A DNA stretch of 54,314 nucleotides, from the NCBI GenBank assembly GCA_031551525.1, contig JAVBNN010000033.1, forward strand, positions 1 through 54,314, given 5' to 3'. The notes beneath the pieces were generated by a model. That model had not been told where the DNA came from. It did not search any database and saw only the letters and a list, made by a program, of their open reading frames with translations. Every line of letters begins with the position of its first letter. Position 1 is the stretch's first letter. Shown in pieces: positions 8,160-17,275 of the stretch. The translations under genes were made by a program, and so were the position numbers. The DNA comes from JAVBNN01 sp031551525. GTDB lineage: Bacteria > Bacillota > Negativicutes > Acidaminococcales > JAISLQ01.

Positions 8160-9182
8160 ATGGTAGTAGTAATGCAAACGGGTGCGGCCAAAGCGTTCAT
8201 CGACAAAGTGATCTCTGCGATTCACGGGGCGGGCCTCGACACTCATGTATCAAGCGGAGAGGCCAAGACGATCATCGGCATCGTCGGCGACAAGACCAGA
8301 TTGGCCGGTATCGAGTTTGAAGCGTTTGCCGGAGTGGAAAAAGTGTTGGCGGTCACGGCCAGCTACAAACGGGTAAGCCGGGAGTTCACCGGCGGAACCA
8401 AGGCGGTATGGGTAGGGGACGTTGCCATAGGCGACGGTTCGGTAGTGGTGATGGCCGGGCCGTGCGCGGTCGAGAGCCTGGAGCAACTAATGGAATCTGC
8501 GCAGGCGGTGAAAAAACACGGCGCGCAGTTTTTGCGCGGCGGCGCCTTCAAGCCGCGTACTTCGCCGTATTCTTTTCAGGGCCTTGAGGAAGAAGGCCTT
8601 AAAATGCTTTCACAAACGGCCAAAGAGACCGGCCTTAAAATAGTGACGGAAGTGATGGACGTACAGCATATAGACCTGATTTGCGAACACGCAGATATGT
8701 TGCAGATCGGGGCGCGCAATATGCAGAACTTCCATCTTTTGCGCGCGGTGGGCCGTTCCGGCAAACCGGTATTGTTAAAACGCGGCCTGGCCGCTACCAT
8801 AGACGAGTGGCTGAACGCAGCCGAATATATCGCGGCGGCCGGCAATACAGACATAGTGCTTTGTGAGCGGGGCATCAGAACGTTTGAAACGTACACCAGA
8901 AATACGCTCGACCTGTCGGCGATCGTTGCGGTGAAGACCTTGAGCAATCTGCCGATCATCGTTGATCCCAGCCACGGCACCGGAGTGCGCAATATGGTGA
9001 AACCCATGTCGGTGGCGGCGGTAGCGGCCGGGGCGGACGGTTTGATGGTGGAAGTGCATCCCGACCCGTCGCGGGCACTTTCTGACGGGCCGCAGTCGCT
9101 TAACCCGTCGGATTTCGGTCGGCTGATGTGCGAAGTGGATAAGATAGCGAAGTTTCGAAGGGAGTTTGATTTGGCGCAATGA
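8160..9182 (+). CDS. aroF: 3-deoxy-7-phosphoheptulonate (DAHP) synthase
   Basis: Condenses phosphoenolpyruvate and erythrose-4-phosphate, the first step of the shikimate pathway. It is a type I-beta enzyme. An N-terminal ferredoxin-like/ACT-like segment (residues 1 to about 70) precedes the TIM barrel with AGPCAVES, RGGAFKPRTSPYSFQG, IGARNMQN, LLKRGLAAT and the C-terminal DPSHGTG. The protein is 340 aa, standard for Firmicutes. The start at ATG 8160 gives the usual MVVVMQ-type N-terminus, although its SD is weak; ATG 8172 is an alternative. The gene is controlled by the T-box just upstream and overlaps tyrA by 4 nt. Confidence 0.95.
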   Translation: MVVVMQTGAAKAFIDKVISAIHGAGLDTHVSSGEAKTIIGIVGDKTRLAGIEFEAFAGVEKVLAVTASYKRVSREFTGGTKAVWVGDVAIGDGSVVVMAGPCAVESLEQLMESAQAVKKHGAQFLRGGAFKPRTSPYSFQGLEEEGLKMLSQTAKETGLKIVTEVMDVQHIDLICEHADMLQIGARNMQNFHLLRAVGRSGKPVLLKRGLAATIDEWLNAAEYIAAAGNTDIVLCERGIRTFETYTRNTLDLSAIVAVKTLSNLPIIVDPSHGTGVRNMVKPMSVAAVAAGADGLMVEVHPDPSRALSDGPQSLNPSDFGRLMCEVDKIAKFRREFDLAQ

Positions 9183-10063
9183 CCAGGACCAATATCTTGA
9201 TTATCGGCCTCGGGTTGATCGGCGGGTCTATCGCCAGAGACCTTTCGGCGCGTAAAGGCGAATACCGGGTGCTGGCGGCGGCTCGCAGGCAGGAAGTGCT
9301 GGATGAGGCCAAACAGTCCGGCTGGATAGAAGAAGGCTGGACCGATGAGGTGGAGGCCGCCAAAGTGGCCGACATAGCTGTGCTGTGCGTGCCTGTTTGC
9401 AGCATGCCGGATATAGCTCTGCGCATAGGTACGGTTATGCCCAAAGGCAGTGTCATAACCGATGTAGGCAGTGTAAAGGGATTTTTGCTCGATAAAATAA
9501 CCGGACGGTTGCCGGATGGTGTAAGCTATGTGGCCGCCCATCCGATGGCCGGTTCAGAAAAGAGCGGCTTGGCTGCTGCCGAAGAGGGTCTATTCAAAGG
9601 CCGTCCGTTTGTCATTATCCCGGCTCCGGGAACGCCAGGGGCGGCGACAGACAAAGTATGCGCCCTGGCGGCGGCGCTGGAGGCCAAAACGATGACTATG
9701 TCGGCCGACAAGCATGATCTGGCGGTAGCCATGATCAGCCATATGCCGCATGTGGTGGCCGCCGCCCTGATGCTGGCCGCAGCCGGGGACGAAGACACGG
9801 ACAAAGTAAAGGAACTGGCCGCGGGCTGTTTTCGTGATATGACCCGCGTGGCGGGTGCGGATGTACGCATGTGGACAGATATTTGCCTGACCAATGGCGA
9901 GGCGGTTGTCAGCCAGTTTGAAAAATTGCAGGCGGTGTTGTCAGAGGCGATCGGTCATGTGAAGTCAGGCGATCAGGAATGGCTGGAAGGGTTTTTTGGC
10001 CAGGCCAGGGACAACAGGGTGGCCTTCGGGTTGGCGGCCGGCAGGAAAGAGGAAAAGCTATGA
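9179..10063 (+). CDS. tyrA: Prephenate dehydrogenase
   Basis: Oxidatively decarboxylates prephenate to 4-hydroxyphenylpyruvate, the step committed to tyrosine. The N-terminal Rossmann motif GLGLIGGSIA is clear. The typical blocks SVKGFLLDKI, AAHPMAGSEKSG and ISHMPHVVAAAL follow. At 294 aa it has the dehydrogenase domain but no C-terminal ACT domain, so it may lack built-in tyrosine feedback. Control would then come from the T-box. The start ATG overlaps the aroF stop (ATGA), and the stop overlaps the aroA start in the same way, implying translational coupling. Confidence 0.93.
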   Translation: MTRTNILIIGLGLIGGSIARDLSARKGEYRVLAAARRQEVLDEAKQSGWIEEGWTDEVEAAKVADIAVLCVPVCSMPDIALRIGTVMPKGSVITDVGSVKGFLLDKITGRLPDGVSYVAAHPMAGSEKSGLAAAEEGLFKGRPFVIIPAPGTPGAATDKVCALAAALEAKTMTMSADKHDLAVAMISHMPHVVAAALMLAAAGDEDTDKVKELAAGCFRDMTRVAGADVRMWTDICLTNGEAVVSQFEKLQAVLSEAIGHVKSGDQEWLEGFFGQARDNRVAFGLAAGRKEEKL

Positions 10064-11376
10064 TAGTAACGGGCGGGACTGTTTTACAGGGTGTGCTAAC
10101 CGTGCCGGGCGACAAATCCATTTCCCACCGCGCGGTCATGCTGGGCTCACTGGCCCAGGGAGAAACGAAGATAACGGGATTTCTGGCTGGTGAAGATTGT
10201 CTGTCTACTATAGACTGTTTCCGGCAATTGGGTGTGGATATAAAAAGGAGCGGCGACCGGGTCACGGTAAAGGGTGCGGGCCTGTATGGGCTGAAAAAAC
10301 CGGAAAAAGCGCTTTATGTAGGAAATTCCGGTACCACGATCAGGTTGATGAGTGGCATACTAGCCGCCCAGAATTTTATCAGCGTCATCGACGGGGACGC
10401 GTCCATACAAACACGGCCTATGCAACGAGTGATACAGCCTCTGTCTTCGATCGGGGCGCTTATTTTTTCCCAGCCGGGGGGCAGGGCGCCGTTAGTATTC
10501 AGGCCGGCGGAAATGCTGACTGGCGGGGTGTGCGAGTTATCGGTAGCCAGCGCCCAGGTGAAGTCTGCGTTGTTACTAGCCGGGCTGTATAGCAATTCCC
10601 CGGTAACGGTCAAAGAGCCTAGTCTGTCGCGCGATCATACTGAGCGTATGCTGAAAGATTTTGGTATAAAGCTGACGTATAATGATGACGGCAGTATAAC
10701 GCTGCCGGTCAGGCAAAAAATGACTGGTTGTACGGTAAAGGTGCCGGGTGACATTTCTTCGGCCGCCTTTATGCTGGCCGCCGCCGCGGTGTGTCCGAAT
10801 TCCCGGGTGACGGTGAGAAATGTGGGGCTCAACCCGACACGTGCTGGCATTATAGAGGTGCTGCAGGCCATGGGGGCAGATATCACTATAGAAAAAACCG
10901 GGCGGGGCGCGGAGCCGGTGGGTGACATCACGATTAAATACCGTCCGCTCAAAGCCACTCGTATGATAAAAGGAGCGATGATTCCCCGGTTGATCGATGA
11001 AATACCGGTGATAGCGGTTCTGGCGGCCACTGCAGAAGGGCGGACCGTGATAAAGGACGCAGGAGAACTGCGCATAAAAGAGTCTGACCGGATAAGTTTG
11101 ATGGTCAAGGCTTTGCGGGCGTTTGGCGTTGCGGTGGAGGAATTGGAAGATGGGATGGAAATAACCGGCCAAAAACTTCCTTTGCGGCCAGTATGCGGAG
11201 AACTTGATACCGCGGGCGATCACCGCCTGGCTATGTCTTTTGCCGTGGCTGGTTTGGCGTCGGCGGGTAGGACTTCTTTTGGTAATGATACCTGTGTCGC
11301 TGTATCATACCCGGATTTTGCCAGGCAACTCAAGGCGCTGGGCGCGGATATAGAGGAGGGGGCAGAATTATGCTGA
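10060..11376 (+). CDS. aroA: 3-phosphoshikimate 1-carboxyvinyltransferase (EPSP synthase)
   Basis: Transfers the enolpyruvyl group of phosphoenolpyruvate to shikimate-3-phosphate. Characteristic segments are VPGDKSISHRAVM, GNSGTTIRLMSG, PGDISSAAFMLAAA and DHRLAMSFAVAG. The protein is 438 aa. ATG 10060 is chosen because it overlaps the tyrA stop (ATGA), has AGAGGAAAA at 10048-10056, and gives the usual N-terminal length. The longer open frame (from 9979) lies inside tyrA. It overlaps aroC by 7 nt. Confidence 0.96.
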   Translation: MIVTGGTVLQGVLTVPGDKSISHRAVMLGSLAQGETKITGFLAGEDCLSTIDCFRQLGVDIKRSGDRVTVKGAGLYGLKKPEKALYVGNSGTTIRLMSGILAAQNFISVIDGDASIQTRPMQRVIQPLSSIGALIFSQPGGRAPLVFRPAEMLTGGVCELSVASAQVKSALLLAGLYSNSPVTVKEPSLSRDHTERMLKDFGIKLTYNDDGSITLPVRQKMTGCTVKVPGDISSAAFMLAAAAVCPNSRVTVRNVGLNPTRAGIIEVLQAMGADITIEKTGRGAEPVGDITIKYRPLKATRMIKGAMIPRLIDEIPVIAVLAATAEGRTVIKDAGELRIKESDRISLMVKALRAFGVAVEELEDGMEITGQKLPLRPVCGELDTAGDHRLAMSFAVAGLASAGRTSFGNDTCVAVSYPDFARQLKALGADIEEGAELC

Positions 11377-12551
11377 GATTTCTTACTGCCGGTGAGTCGC
11401 ACGGACCGGCGCTTACTTTAATAGTGGAAGGGCTGCCGGCCGGTCTTATGATTTCAGAGGCTGTTTTTAACGAGGCACTGGGCAGGCGTCAAAAAGGCTA
11501 CGGGCGCGGGGGCAGGATGCAGATAGAACGCGACCAGGTGGAGATCCTGTCAGGTGTCCGCTTCGGCGTGACACTAGGCAGCCCTGTATCTTTGGTGATA
11601 AGAAACCGCGACTGGGAAAACTGGCAGGAGGATATGTCTGTTTGCGGAAAAGCAAGGGACAATAAGGCTGTGTATGAACCGCGCCCCGGACATGCCGACC
11701 TGGTGGGAGTGTGGAAATACGGGCATAAAGACGCCCGCCCGGTTCTGGAGCGCGCCAGCGCACGTAAAACTGCCGCCAGGGTGGCGGCTGGCGTGCTGGC
11801 TGGCTGCATTCTTGAGGCGGTGGGCATGCGGACCGCGGCGCATGTTAGAGCTATAGGCGGAGCGGCTTTGCCGGAAACCGTCCGTCCGGGCGTGGACGAG
11901 ATATTGCGCTATGCATATGTTTCTGATGTATCATGCATTGACGAGCCGACGGCTGCGGCGATGCGCGCGGAGATAGACCGGGCTAAGGCTGGCGGCGACA
12001 CGGTGGGCGGAGTAGTGGAGGTAATAGCCGAAAGGGTGATACCGGGCCTCGGCAGTTATGTGCACTGGGATCGGCGGCTCGACGGCAAGTTGGCCCAGGC
12101 GCTGATGTCCATACCTGCCTTTAAGGCGGTAGAGATAGGCGAAGGGATAAAAGGGGCGGCAAGCTTTGGCAGTCAGGTGCATGACGAAATACTGCCGGAC
12201 GGGGAAGATGGCGTTGGACGCGGGAGCAACCGGGCCGGTGGGCTGGAAGCAGGAGTGACGAACGGCGAGGCGCTTGTGGTTAAAGGATTTATGAAACCTA
12301 TACCTACCCTGGTCAAACCGCTGGCGTCCATTGACTTGCGGACGGGTAAGGCGGCGACTGCCGCGGCCGAACGTTCCGATACTTGCGCAGTTCCGGCGGC
12401 AGCGGTAGTGGCTGAGTCCATGGTGAAATGGGCGCTGGCGGCTGAGGTTCTCGAAAAGTTTTCATCAGACACGCTGAACGACTTGATGGCTTCGGTGGGG
12501 CACTATCGTACGAGACTGGCACAGGAGGGACACGGACCTTGCAAGTGGTAA
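11370..12551 (+). CDS. aroC: Chorismate synthase
   Basis: Eliminates phosphate from EPSP to form chorismate, using reduced FMN. The N-terminal signature GESHGPALT is present. RPGHADLVGVWKYG, ERASARKTAARV and the C-terminal DLRTG and RSDTCAVPAA blocks are also present. The protein is 393 aa, the normal length. The start ATG overlaps the aroA stop, and GAGGAGGGGG at 11353-11362 provides the ribosome binding site. It lies within the tightly packed aro operon. Confidence 0.95.
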   Translation: MLRFLTAGESHGPALTLIVEGLPAGLMISEAVFNEALGRRQKGYGRGGRMQIERDQVEILSGVRFGVTLGSPVSLVIRNRDWENWQEDMSVCGKARDNKAVYEPRPGHADLVGVWKYGHKDARPVLERASARKTAARVAAGVLAGCILEAVGMRTAAHVRAIGGAALPETVRPGVDEILRYAYVSDVSCIDEPTAAAMRAEIDRAKAGGDTVGGVVEVIAERVIPGLGSYVHWDRRLDGKLAQALMSIPAFKAVEIGEGIKGAASFGSQVHDEILPDGEDGVGRGSNRAGGLEAGVTNGEALVVKGFMKPIPTLVKPLASIDLRTGKAATAAAERSDTCAVPAAAVVAESMVKWALAAEVLEKFSSDTLNDLMASVGHYRTRLAQEGHGPCKW

Positions 12552-13624
12552 AAGTAGAACTGGGAGACAGAAGTTACCAAATAAATATAAACTCCGGGGC
12601 ATTTGAAGAATGCGCGTCTTTTTTGCTGCAAAGAGGATATTCACGCAAAGCGCTCCTGATAACAGATGAAAACGTGGATAAACTTTACGCGGATGATTTT
12701 ATGACGGCTTTGGCTCCAGCGAGATTTTCCATCGCCAGGGTGGCGGTTCCGGCTGGGGAAGAGGTGAAAAGCCTGGTTTGGGCGGATAGGCTGTATACGG
12801 AAGCCATCCGGCACGGCCTCGACAGAAAGTCGCCTGTTATTGCGCTGGGCGGCGGAGTGGTCGGCGATCTGGCCGGTTTTATCGCGGCGACCTATATGCG
12901 TGGAGTGCCGTTTATCCAGATACCTACGACCTTACTGGCGCAGACTGATTCGAGCGTGGGCGGCAAGGTGGCGGTCAACCACCACTCCGGCAAAAACATG
13001 ATCGGCGCTTTTTACCAACCGGACGCGGTATTTATCAATACAGACACTTTAAAAACGCTGTCTGACAGGGACTATGCTTCCGGGCTGGCCGAGGTGGTCA
13101 AATATGCCTGTTTGGCCGGGGAAGACTGGCTGGAGTTTTTGGCAGCCAATAAAGAAGCTTTGCTGGATAAAGAAACCGGTGTGCTGGAAGAAATGGTGGC
13201 GCGCTGCTGCCGGTACAAGGCTGACATAGTGGCCGAAGACGAGAAGGAGGCTGGCAAACGCATGTGGCTTAATCTCGGGCACACCTATGGCCATGCGGCT
13301 GAGGCTGCCGGCGGGTTCAGCCGCTATACGCACGGCGAAGCGGTGGCGATAGGACTTTATGGGGCGTTGCTTTTGTCGGAAGAGATGGGGTTGTCCCCGC
13401 TTGGTTTGGCAGACAAGGTGTGCGCCCTCTTGCGGATATTTTCACTGCCGGTCAGGGCGGATGGTATGTCTGTAGAAGAGATACACCGTTTTTTGTCCAG
13501 CGATAAAAAGGCTTCCGATGGGCAACTGCGCTGGGTGCTGCTGCAAGGCGCCGGAGTTCCGTTGATTTCTTTTGCAGTGCCGGAAAGCATGGTGCGGCGG
13601 GTACTGCAAAAACTTATTACTTAA
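12539..13624 (+). CDS. aroB: 3-dehydroquinate synthase
   Basis: Converts DAHP to 3-dehydroquinate with NAD+ and a divalent metal. Visible motifs are GGGVVGDLAGFIAATYMRG, PTTLLAQTDSSVGGKVAVN, the lysine in EVVKYACL, and the metal ligands in LNLGHTYGHA. The protein is 361 aa. The start is TTG 12539, with CAGGAGGG at 12522-12529 inside the end of aroC. It is the last gene of the aro operon in this window; aroD, aroE and aroK are not seen here. Confidence 0.95.
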   Translation: MQVVKVELGDRSYQININSGAFEECASFLLQRGYSRKALLITDENVDKLYADDFMTALAPARFSIARVAVPAGEEVKSLVWADRLYTEAIRHGLDRKSPVIALGGGVVGDLAGFIAATYMRGVPFIQIPTTLLAQTDSSVGGKVAVNHHSGKNMIGAFYQPDAVFINTDTLKTLSDRDYASGLAEVVKYACLAGEDWLEFLAANKEALLDKETGVLEEMVARCCRYKADIVAEDEKEAGKRMWLNLGHTYGHAAEAAGGFSRYTHGEAVAIGLYGALLLSEEMGLSPLGLADKVCALLRIFSLPVRADGMSVEEIHRFLSSDKKASDGQLRWVLLQGAGVPLISFAVPESMVRRVLQKLIT

Positions 13625-13632
13625 AAAATATA

Positions 13633-13661
13633 TTGACAAAAAACCTTAGTCAAAGTACAAT
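13633..13661 (+). promoter_or_regulatory. Strong promoter of tRNA-Gly
   Basis: A consensus TTGACA (13633-13638) and a near-consensus TACAAT (13656-13661) are 17 nt apart. The tRNA begins 25 nt downstream of the -10 box. Confidence 0.85.
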
Positions 13662-13685
13662 AATTTCGTTGCCAAACTTTATAAT

Positions 13686-13760
13686 GCGGAAGTAGCTCAG
13701 TGGTAGAGCATCGCCTTGCCAAGGCGAGGGTCGCGAGTTCGAATCTCGTTTTCCGCTCCA
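13686..13760 (+). tRNA. tRNA-Gly (anticodon GCC)
   Basis: A complete cloverleaf can be drawn. The acceptor stem GCGGAAG pairs with TTTCCGC, with one G-U pair. The D-arm AGCTCAGTGGTAGAGC, the anticodon loop CTTGCCAAG with anticodon GCC, and the T-arm GAGTTCGAATCTC are all present. The 3' CCA is encoded (13758-13760). It stands alone with its own promoter and terminator. Confidence 0.97.
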
Positions 13761-13768
13761 GAGTACTT

Positions 13769-13799
13769 GCTTCGGTTTGCCGCCGGGGCTTTATTTTTT
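13769..13799 (+). terminator. Probable terminator after tRNA-Gly
   Basis: A 7-bp stem with G-U pairs (GCTTCGG 13769-13775, CCGGGGC 13783-13789) is followed by TTTATTTTTT. A second T-run lies at 13803-13810. Confidence 0.5.
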
Positions 13800-13855
13800 G
13801 CTGTTTTTTTACGATAAATTAAGGGGAAAGTAATCAAAAAGCCGCTTGCTTGTCT

Positions 13856-13883
13856 TTGACAACTGTTTGTGTTATTATATTAT
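13856..13883 (+). promoter_or_regulatory. Promoter of tig
   Basis: TTGACA (13856-13861) and TATTAT (13878-13883) are separated by 16 nt and lie about 58 nt before the trigger factor start. Confidence 0.65.
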
Positions 13884-13941
13884 GAGCAATCTAGTGAAGA
13901 CAAATTAACAATTGCTATTTTTAAGGAGGCAGTTTTCTTAT

Positions 13942-15234
13942 ATGAATGTAACAACTGAGAGGCTGGAAGACAATAAAGTAGCTTTAGATATTACCGTACC
14001 GCAGGAGGATGTTGCCAAAGCATTCGACCGCGCTTGGAAGAATATCGCCGCCAAAGTGGCTATCCCTGGATTCAGGAAGGGCAAGGCTCCCCGCAAGATC
14101 ATCGAGCAGCGTATCGGCTTGCCCGCGATCAAGGAAGAGGCTTTTGAACTTTTGGCAGGTAAATATTATGCAGAGGCCTTGGAACGCGAAAATCTCGAGC
14201 CGGTCAGTCAGCCGTCCGTGGATATTGGCCTTCTTGAGGAAGACAAGGACATGCAGTACAAAGTGACTGTAACAGTAAAACCGGAGGTGGAACTGGGGCA
14301 GTACAAAGATATCAAAGTCGAAAAGACTGTCCGCCCGGTGACTGAAGAGGATATCACCGAGAGTATCGACAGGCTGCGTGAACGTAAAGCGGAAATGGTG
14401 GTAGCCGAAGGGGCCAAACTGGGCCAAGGAGATTTTGCCATCATAGATTTTGCCGGGTTTATCGACGGCCAGCCGTTCAGCGGCGGAGAAGGCAAGGGCT
14501 ATCCATTGGAGATAGGCTCGGGCAATTTTATTCCCGGTTTTGAAGAGCAGCTTCTGGGCGCCGCGGCAGGTGAAGAACGCACGGTAAATGTGAGTTTCCC
14601 GGAAGATTATTTTGCTAAGGAACTGGCCGGCAAAGCGGCTGAGTTCAAAGTGACCGTACACGATGTGAAACGCAAACAGTTGCCGGAATTGACAGATGAA
14701 TTTGTCAAGGAAAACAGCAAGTTTGCCACAGTCGAAGAATGGAAAGACGACTGTAAAAAACGCATGGAAGAAGCGGCTGAGCGTTCGGCGCAGACCGAAT
14801 ATGAGAATGGAGTCATAAAAGCGGCGGTGGATAATGCCAAAGTGGAGGTCCCCAGTGTTATGGTGGAAAACCGTATTTCCGAGATCATCGAAGATACGGC
14901 GGCCAATTTGAAAAGCCGCGGACTGAATTTTGAGGACTATCTCCAATATACAGGAAAGACTATTCTTGAAATGCGTGATTCTCACCGTGACAACGCGAAA
15001 GAAGACGTGAAAGCGGAACTGGCGATGGATGCCATTGTCAAAGCGGAAGACCTTAAGGTAGAGCCAGCGGAGCTGGAGAAAGAACTGGAAATGATGGCCG
15101 CCCAGTACAAACGGCCGGTGGCGGAAGTGCAAAAAGCGCTTATCACATCGGGCAATATAACTGCGGTGAACCGTGCTATCCTCAGGCGCAAGGCCGCCCG
15201 GATGATCCTTGATACGGCGGCCAAAGAGCAGTAA
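13942..15234 (+). CDS. tig: Trigger factor
   Basis: A ribosome-associated chaperone and peptidyl-prolyl isomerase. The N-terminal ribosome-binding signature PGFRKGKAPR is present. The FKBP-like domain follows at about residues 155-245 (DFAIIDFAGFIDG, GSGNFIPGFEEQLLGA), and then the long helical C-terminal domain. The protein is 430 aa, a normal length. ATG 13942 is chosen because AAGGAGG at 13923-13929 precedes it; the frame is open back to 13912. It leads the common tig-clpP-clpX-lon arrangement of proteostasis genes. Confidence 0.96.
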   Translation: MNVTTERLEDNKVALDITVPQEDVAKAFDRAWKNIAAKVAIPGFRKGKAPRKIIEQRIGLPAIKEEAFELLAGKYYAEALERENLEPVSQPSVDIGLLEEDKDMQYKVTVTVKPEVELGQYKDIKVEKTVRPVTEEDITESIDRLRERKAEMVVAEGAKLGQGDFAIIDFAGFIDGQPFSGGEGKGYPLEIGSGNFIPGFEEQLLGAAAGEERTVNVSFPEDYFAKELAGKAAEFKVTVHDVKRKQLPELTDEFVKENSKFATVEEWKDDCKKRMEEAAERSAQTEYENGVIKAAVDNAKVEVPSVMVENRISEIIEDTAANLKSRGLNFEDYLQYTGKTILEMRDSHRDNAKEDVKAELAMDAIVKAEDLKVEPAELEKELEMMAAQYKRPVAEVQKALITSGNITAVNRAILRRKAARMILDTAAKEQ

Positions 15235-15268
15235 AATAATGTTGAAGACCCGAAAGGGGGCGTGAAAT

Positions 15269-15868
15269 TTGAGTTTTGTACCTATAGTAGTAGAACAGTC
15301 TAACCGCGGAGAGCGCGCGTATGACATATATTCCAGGCTGCTGAAAGACCGCATAGTCTTTATCGGCGGGCCGATACACGATACCATGGCCAACCTGGTC
15401 ATAGCACAGCTCCTTTTTCTCGAGTCGGAGGACCCGGACAAGGACATACATCTTTACATAAACAGCCCGGGCGGTAGCGTTACAGCCGGTCTGGCCATCT
15501 ACGATACCATGCAGTACATAAAGCCGGATGTTTCGACTATCTGTATCGGCATGGCGGCCAGTATGGGAGCGCTGCTTTTGACGGCGGGCGCGAAGGGCAA
15601 GCGTTATTCCCTCCCGTATTCGCGCATCATGATACACCAGCCACTGGGCGGGGCTCAGGGGCAGGCTACCGACATAGAGATACACGCTCGCGAAATACTA
15701 AGGCTGCGTGACGTGGGAAATGAAATATTGGTCCGGCACACCGGCCAGCCACTGGAGAAAATACAGCACGATACCGAGCGTGACTACTTCATGTCCAGCG
15801 AAGCGGCTAAAGAGTACGGATTGATCGACAAAGTGATCGTGCGCGGCGAAAAACCCGCCAAGGCATAG
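15269..15868 (+). CDS. clpP: ATP-dependent Clp protease proteolytic subunit
   Basis: The serine protease core partner of ClpX. The catalytic triad is visible as Ser in MAASMGALLL, His in SRIMIHQPLGG and the downstream Asp in QHDTERDYFMS. The protein is 199 aa with the usual N-terminal VPIVVEQSNRGERAYDIYSRLL. The start is TTG 15269 with GAAAGGGGG at 15252-15260. clpX begins 21 nt after its stop. Confidence 0.97.
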   Translation: MSFVPIVVEQSNRGERAYDIYSRLLKDRIVFIGGPIHDTMANLVIAQLLFLESEDPDKDIHLYINSPGGSVTAGLAIYDTMQYIKPDVSTICIGMAASMGALLLTAGAKGKRYSLPYSRIMIHQPLGGAQGQATDIEIHAREILRLRDVGNEILVRHTGQPLEKIQHDTERDYFMSSEAAKEYGLIDKVIVRGEKPAKA

Positions 15869-15889
15869 TGTCGCAACGAGGTGAGTGAA

Positions 15890-17188
15890 ATGATCAAATT
15901 TAATGGTGACGACAAAGGACAACTCAAATGTTCTTTTTGCGGCAAATTGCAGGACCAGGTGCGCAAATTGGTGGCCGGTCCGGGAGTATATATCTGTGAC
16001 GAATGCATCGAACTGTGTAACGAGATAATTGCCGAGGAACTACAGGAAGCGGCGCGTTCCCTGACCGGGAAATCCGTGCCCAAACCCAAGGAGATAAAAG
16101 CTATTCTGGACGAAGATGTAGTAGGCCAGGAGGAAGCGAAAAAATCCCTTTCGGTAGCCGTGTACAACCACTATAAACGCATAAACAGTATGACGGAAAC
16201 CGGCAAAGTCGTAAATAAGCGTGATAAAGCAGAAGACGTGGAGCTGCAAAAATCCAACATCGTCATGCTTGGTCCGACCGGCTGCGGCAAGACGCTTCTC
16301 GCGCAGACCCTGGCCAGGATACTCGATGTGCCGTTCGCCATAGCGGATGCCACTTCTTTGACAGAGGCCGGCTATGTGGGCGAAGATGTGGAGAACATTC
16401 TCCTTAAACTCATTCAGGCGGCTGAATTCGATGTAGAGAAAGCCGAACGCGGTATAATCTACATAGACGAGATAGATAAGATCGCCAGAAAGTCGGAAAA
16501 TCCTTCGATAACCCGTGATGTTTCGGGGGAAGGCGTGCAGCAGGCGCTTTTGAAGATACTCGAGGGCACCGTGGCCAGTGTGCCGCCCCAGGGCGGCAGA
16601 AAGCATCCGCACCAGGAGTTTTTGCAGGTGGATACTACTAATATCCTCTTCATCTGCGGCGGCGCTTTTGCCGGCATAGAAACCATCATCAGCAACCGCG
16701 TCGGCAAAAAAACCATGGGTTTTGGCGCGGATATCAAAAGCAAGAAAGACGAGAACAAGGACGACATGCTAAAGCATGTCCTGCCGGAAGACTTGTTGAA
16801 ATACGGCTTGATACCGGAATTCGTCGGACGCCTGCCGGTAGTGGTGACGCTCGACATGCTTGATGAAAGCGCGCTTATAAGTATACTGAAAGAACCGAAG
16901 AACGCGCTGGTTAAGCAGTACCAGAAGTTTTTGCAGATGGACAATGTGGAGCTAGAGTTCAGCGAAGAGGCTCTTGCCGCTATCGCGAAAGAAGCACTGC
17001 GTCGCAATACTGGTGCGCGCGGTCTCCGGGCCATTATAGAAACTATCATGCGCAACGTCATGTACGAAGTGCCGTCGCGCGACGACGTCAACAAGTGTGT
17101 AGTAACCGAAGAGGTTGTTGCCAATCGCGCCGAACCGGTATTGGTCTGCGAAGGCAGTAAGAAGAAGAAAAAAGAAGCGACGGCTTAG
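15890..17188 (+). CDS. clpX: ATP-dependent Clp protease ATP-binding subunit ClpX
   Basis: A AAA+ unfoldase that feeds substrates to ClpP. The N-terminal zinc-binding domain has CSFCGK and CDECIELC. Walker A is GPTGCGKT, Walker B is IIYIDEIDKI, and the sensor region RNTGARGLR is present. The protein is 432 aa. ATG 15890 is chosen because GAGGTGAG (15879-15886) lies just before it and the resulting N-terminus MIKFNGDD is typical. A GTG at 15881 is in frame, but it would lie inside that SD. The C-terminus ends in a lysine-rich tail. Confidence 0.96.
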   Translation: MIKFNGDDKGQLKCSFCGKLQDQVRKLVAGPGVYICDECIELCNEIIAEELQEAARSLTGKSVPKPKEIKAILDEDVVGQEEAKKSLSVAVYNHYKRINSMTETGKVVNKRDKAEDVELQKSNIVMLGPTGCGKTLLAQTLARILDVPFAIADATSLTEAGYVGEDVENILLKLIQAAEFDVEKAERGIIYIDEIDKIARKSENPSITRDVSGEGVQQALLKILEGTVASVPPQGGRKHPHQEFLQVDTTNILFICGGAFAGIETIISNRVGKKTMGFGADIKSKKDENKDDMLKHVLPEDLLKYGLIPEFVGRLPVVVTLDMLDESALISILKEPKNALVKQYQKFLQMDNVELEFSEEALAAIAKEALRRNTGARGLRAIIETIMRNVMYEVPSRDDVNKCVVTEEVVANRAEPVLVCEGSKKKKKEATA

Positions 17189-17196
17189 CATGCAGG

Positions 17197-17229
17197 CAAG
17201 GGGAAAGGGTCAAGCACTCTTTCCCCTTG
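17197..17229 (+). promoter_or_regulatory. 11-bp stem-loop between clpX and lon
   Basis: CAAGGGGAAAG (17197-17207) pairs perfectly with CTTTCCCCTTG (17219-17229) around an 11-nt loop. The T-rich stretch that follows (17237-17250) is interrupted. It may be a weak terminator, an attenuator or a processing or stability element lying 46 nt before lon. Confidence 0.55.
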
Positions 17230-17275
17230 AACTGCCTTGTTTTGCTTTTTCAGTTTGTCGAAAGGGGGAAGGATC

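Noticed and set aside
13984..15447. 487-codon frame on the - strand
   Set aside because: It is antisense to trigger factor and the start of clpP, whose products are unmistakable. The length reflects codon bias, not a gene.
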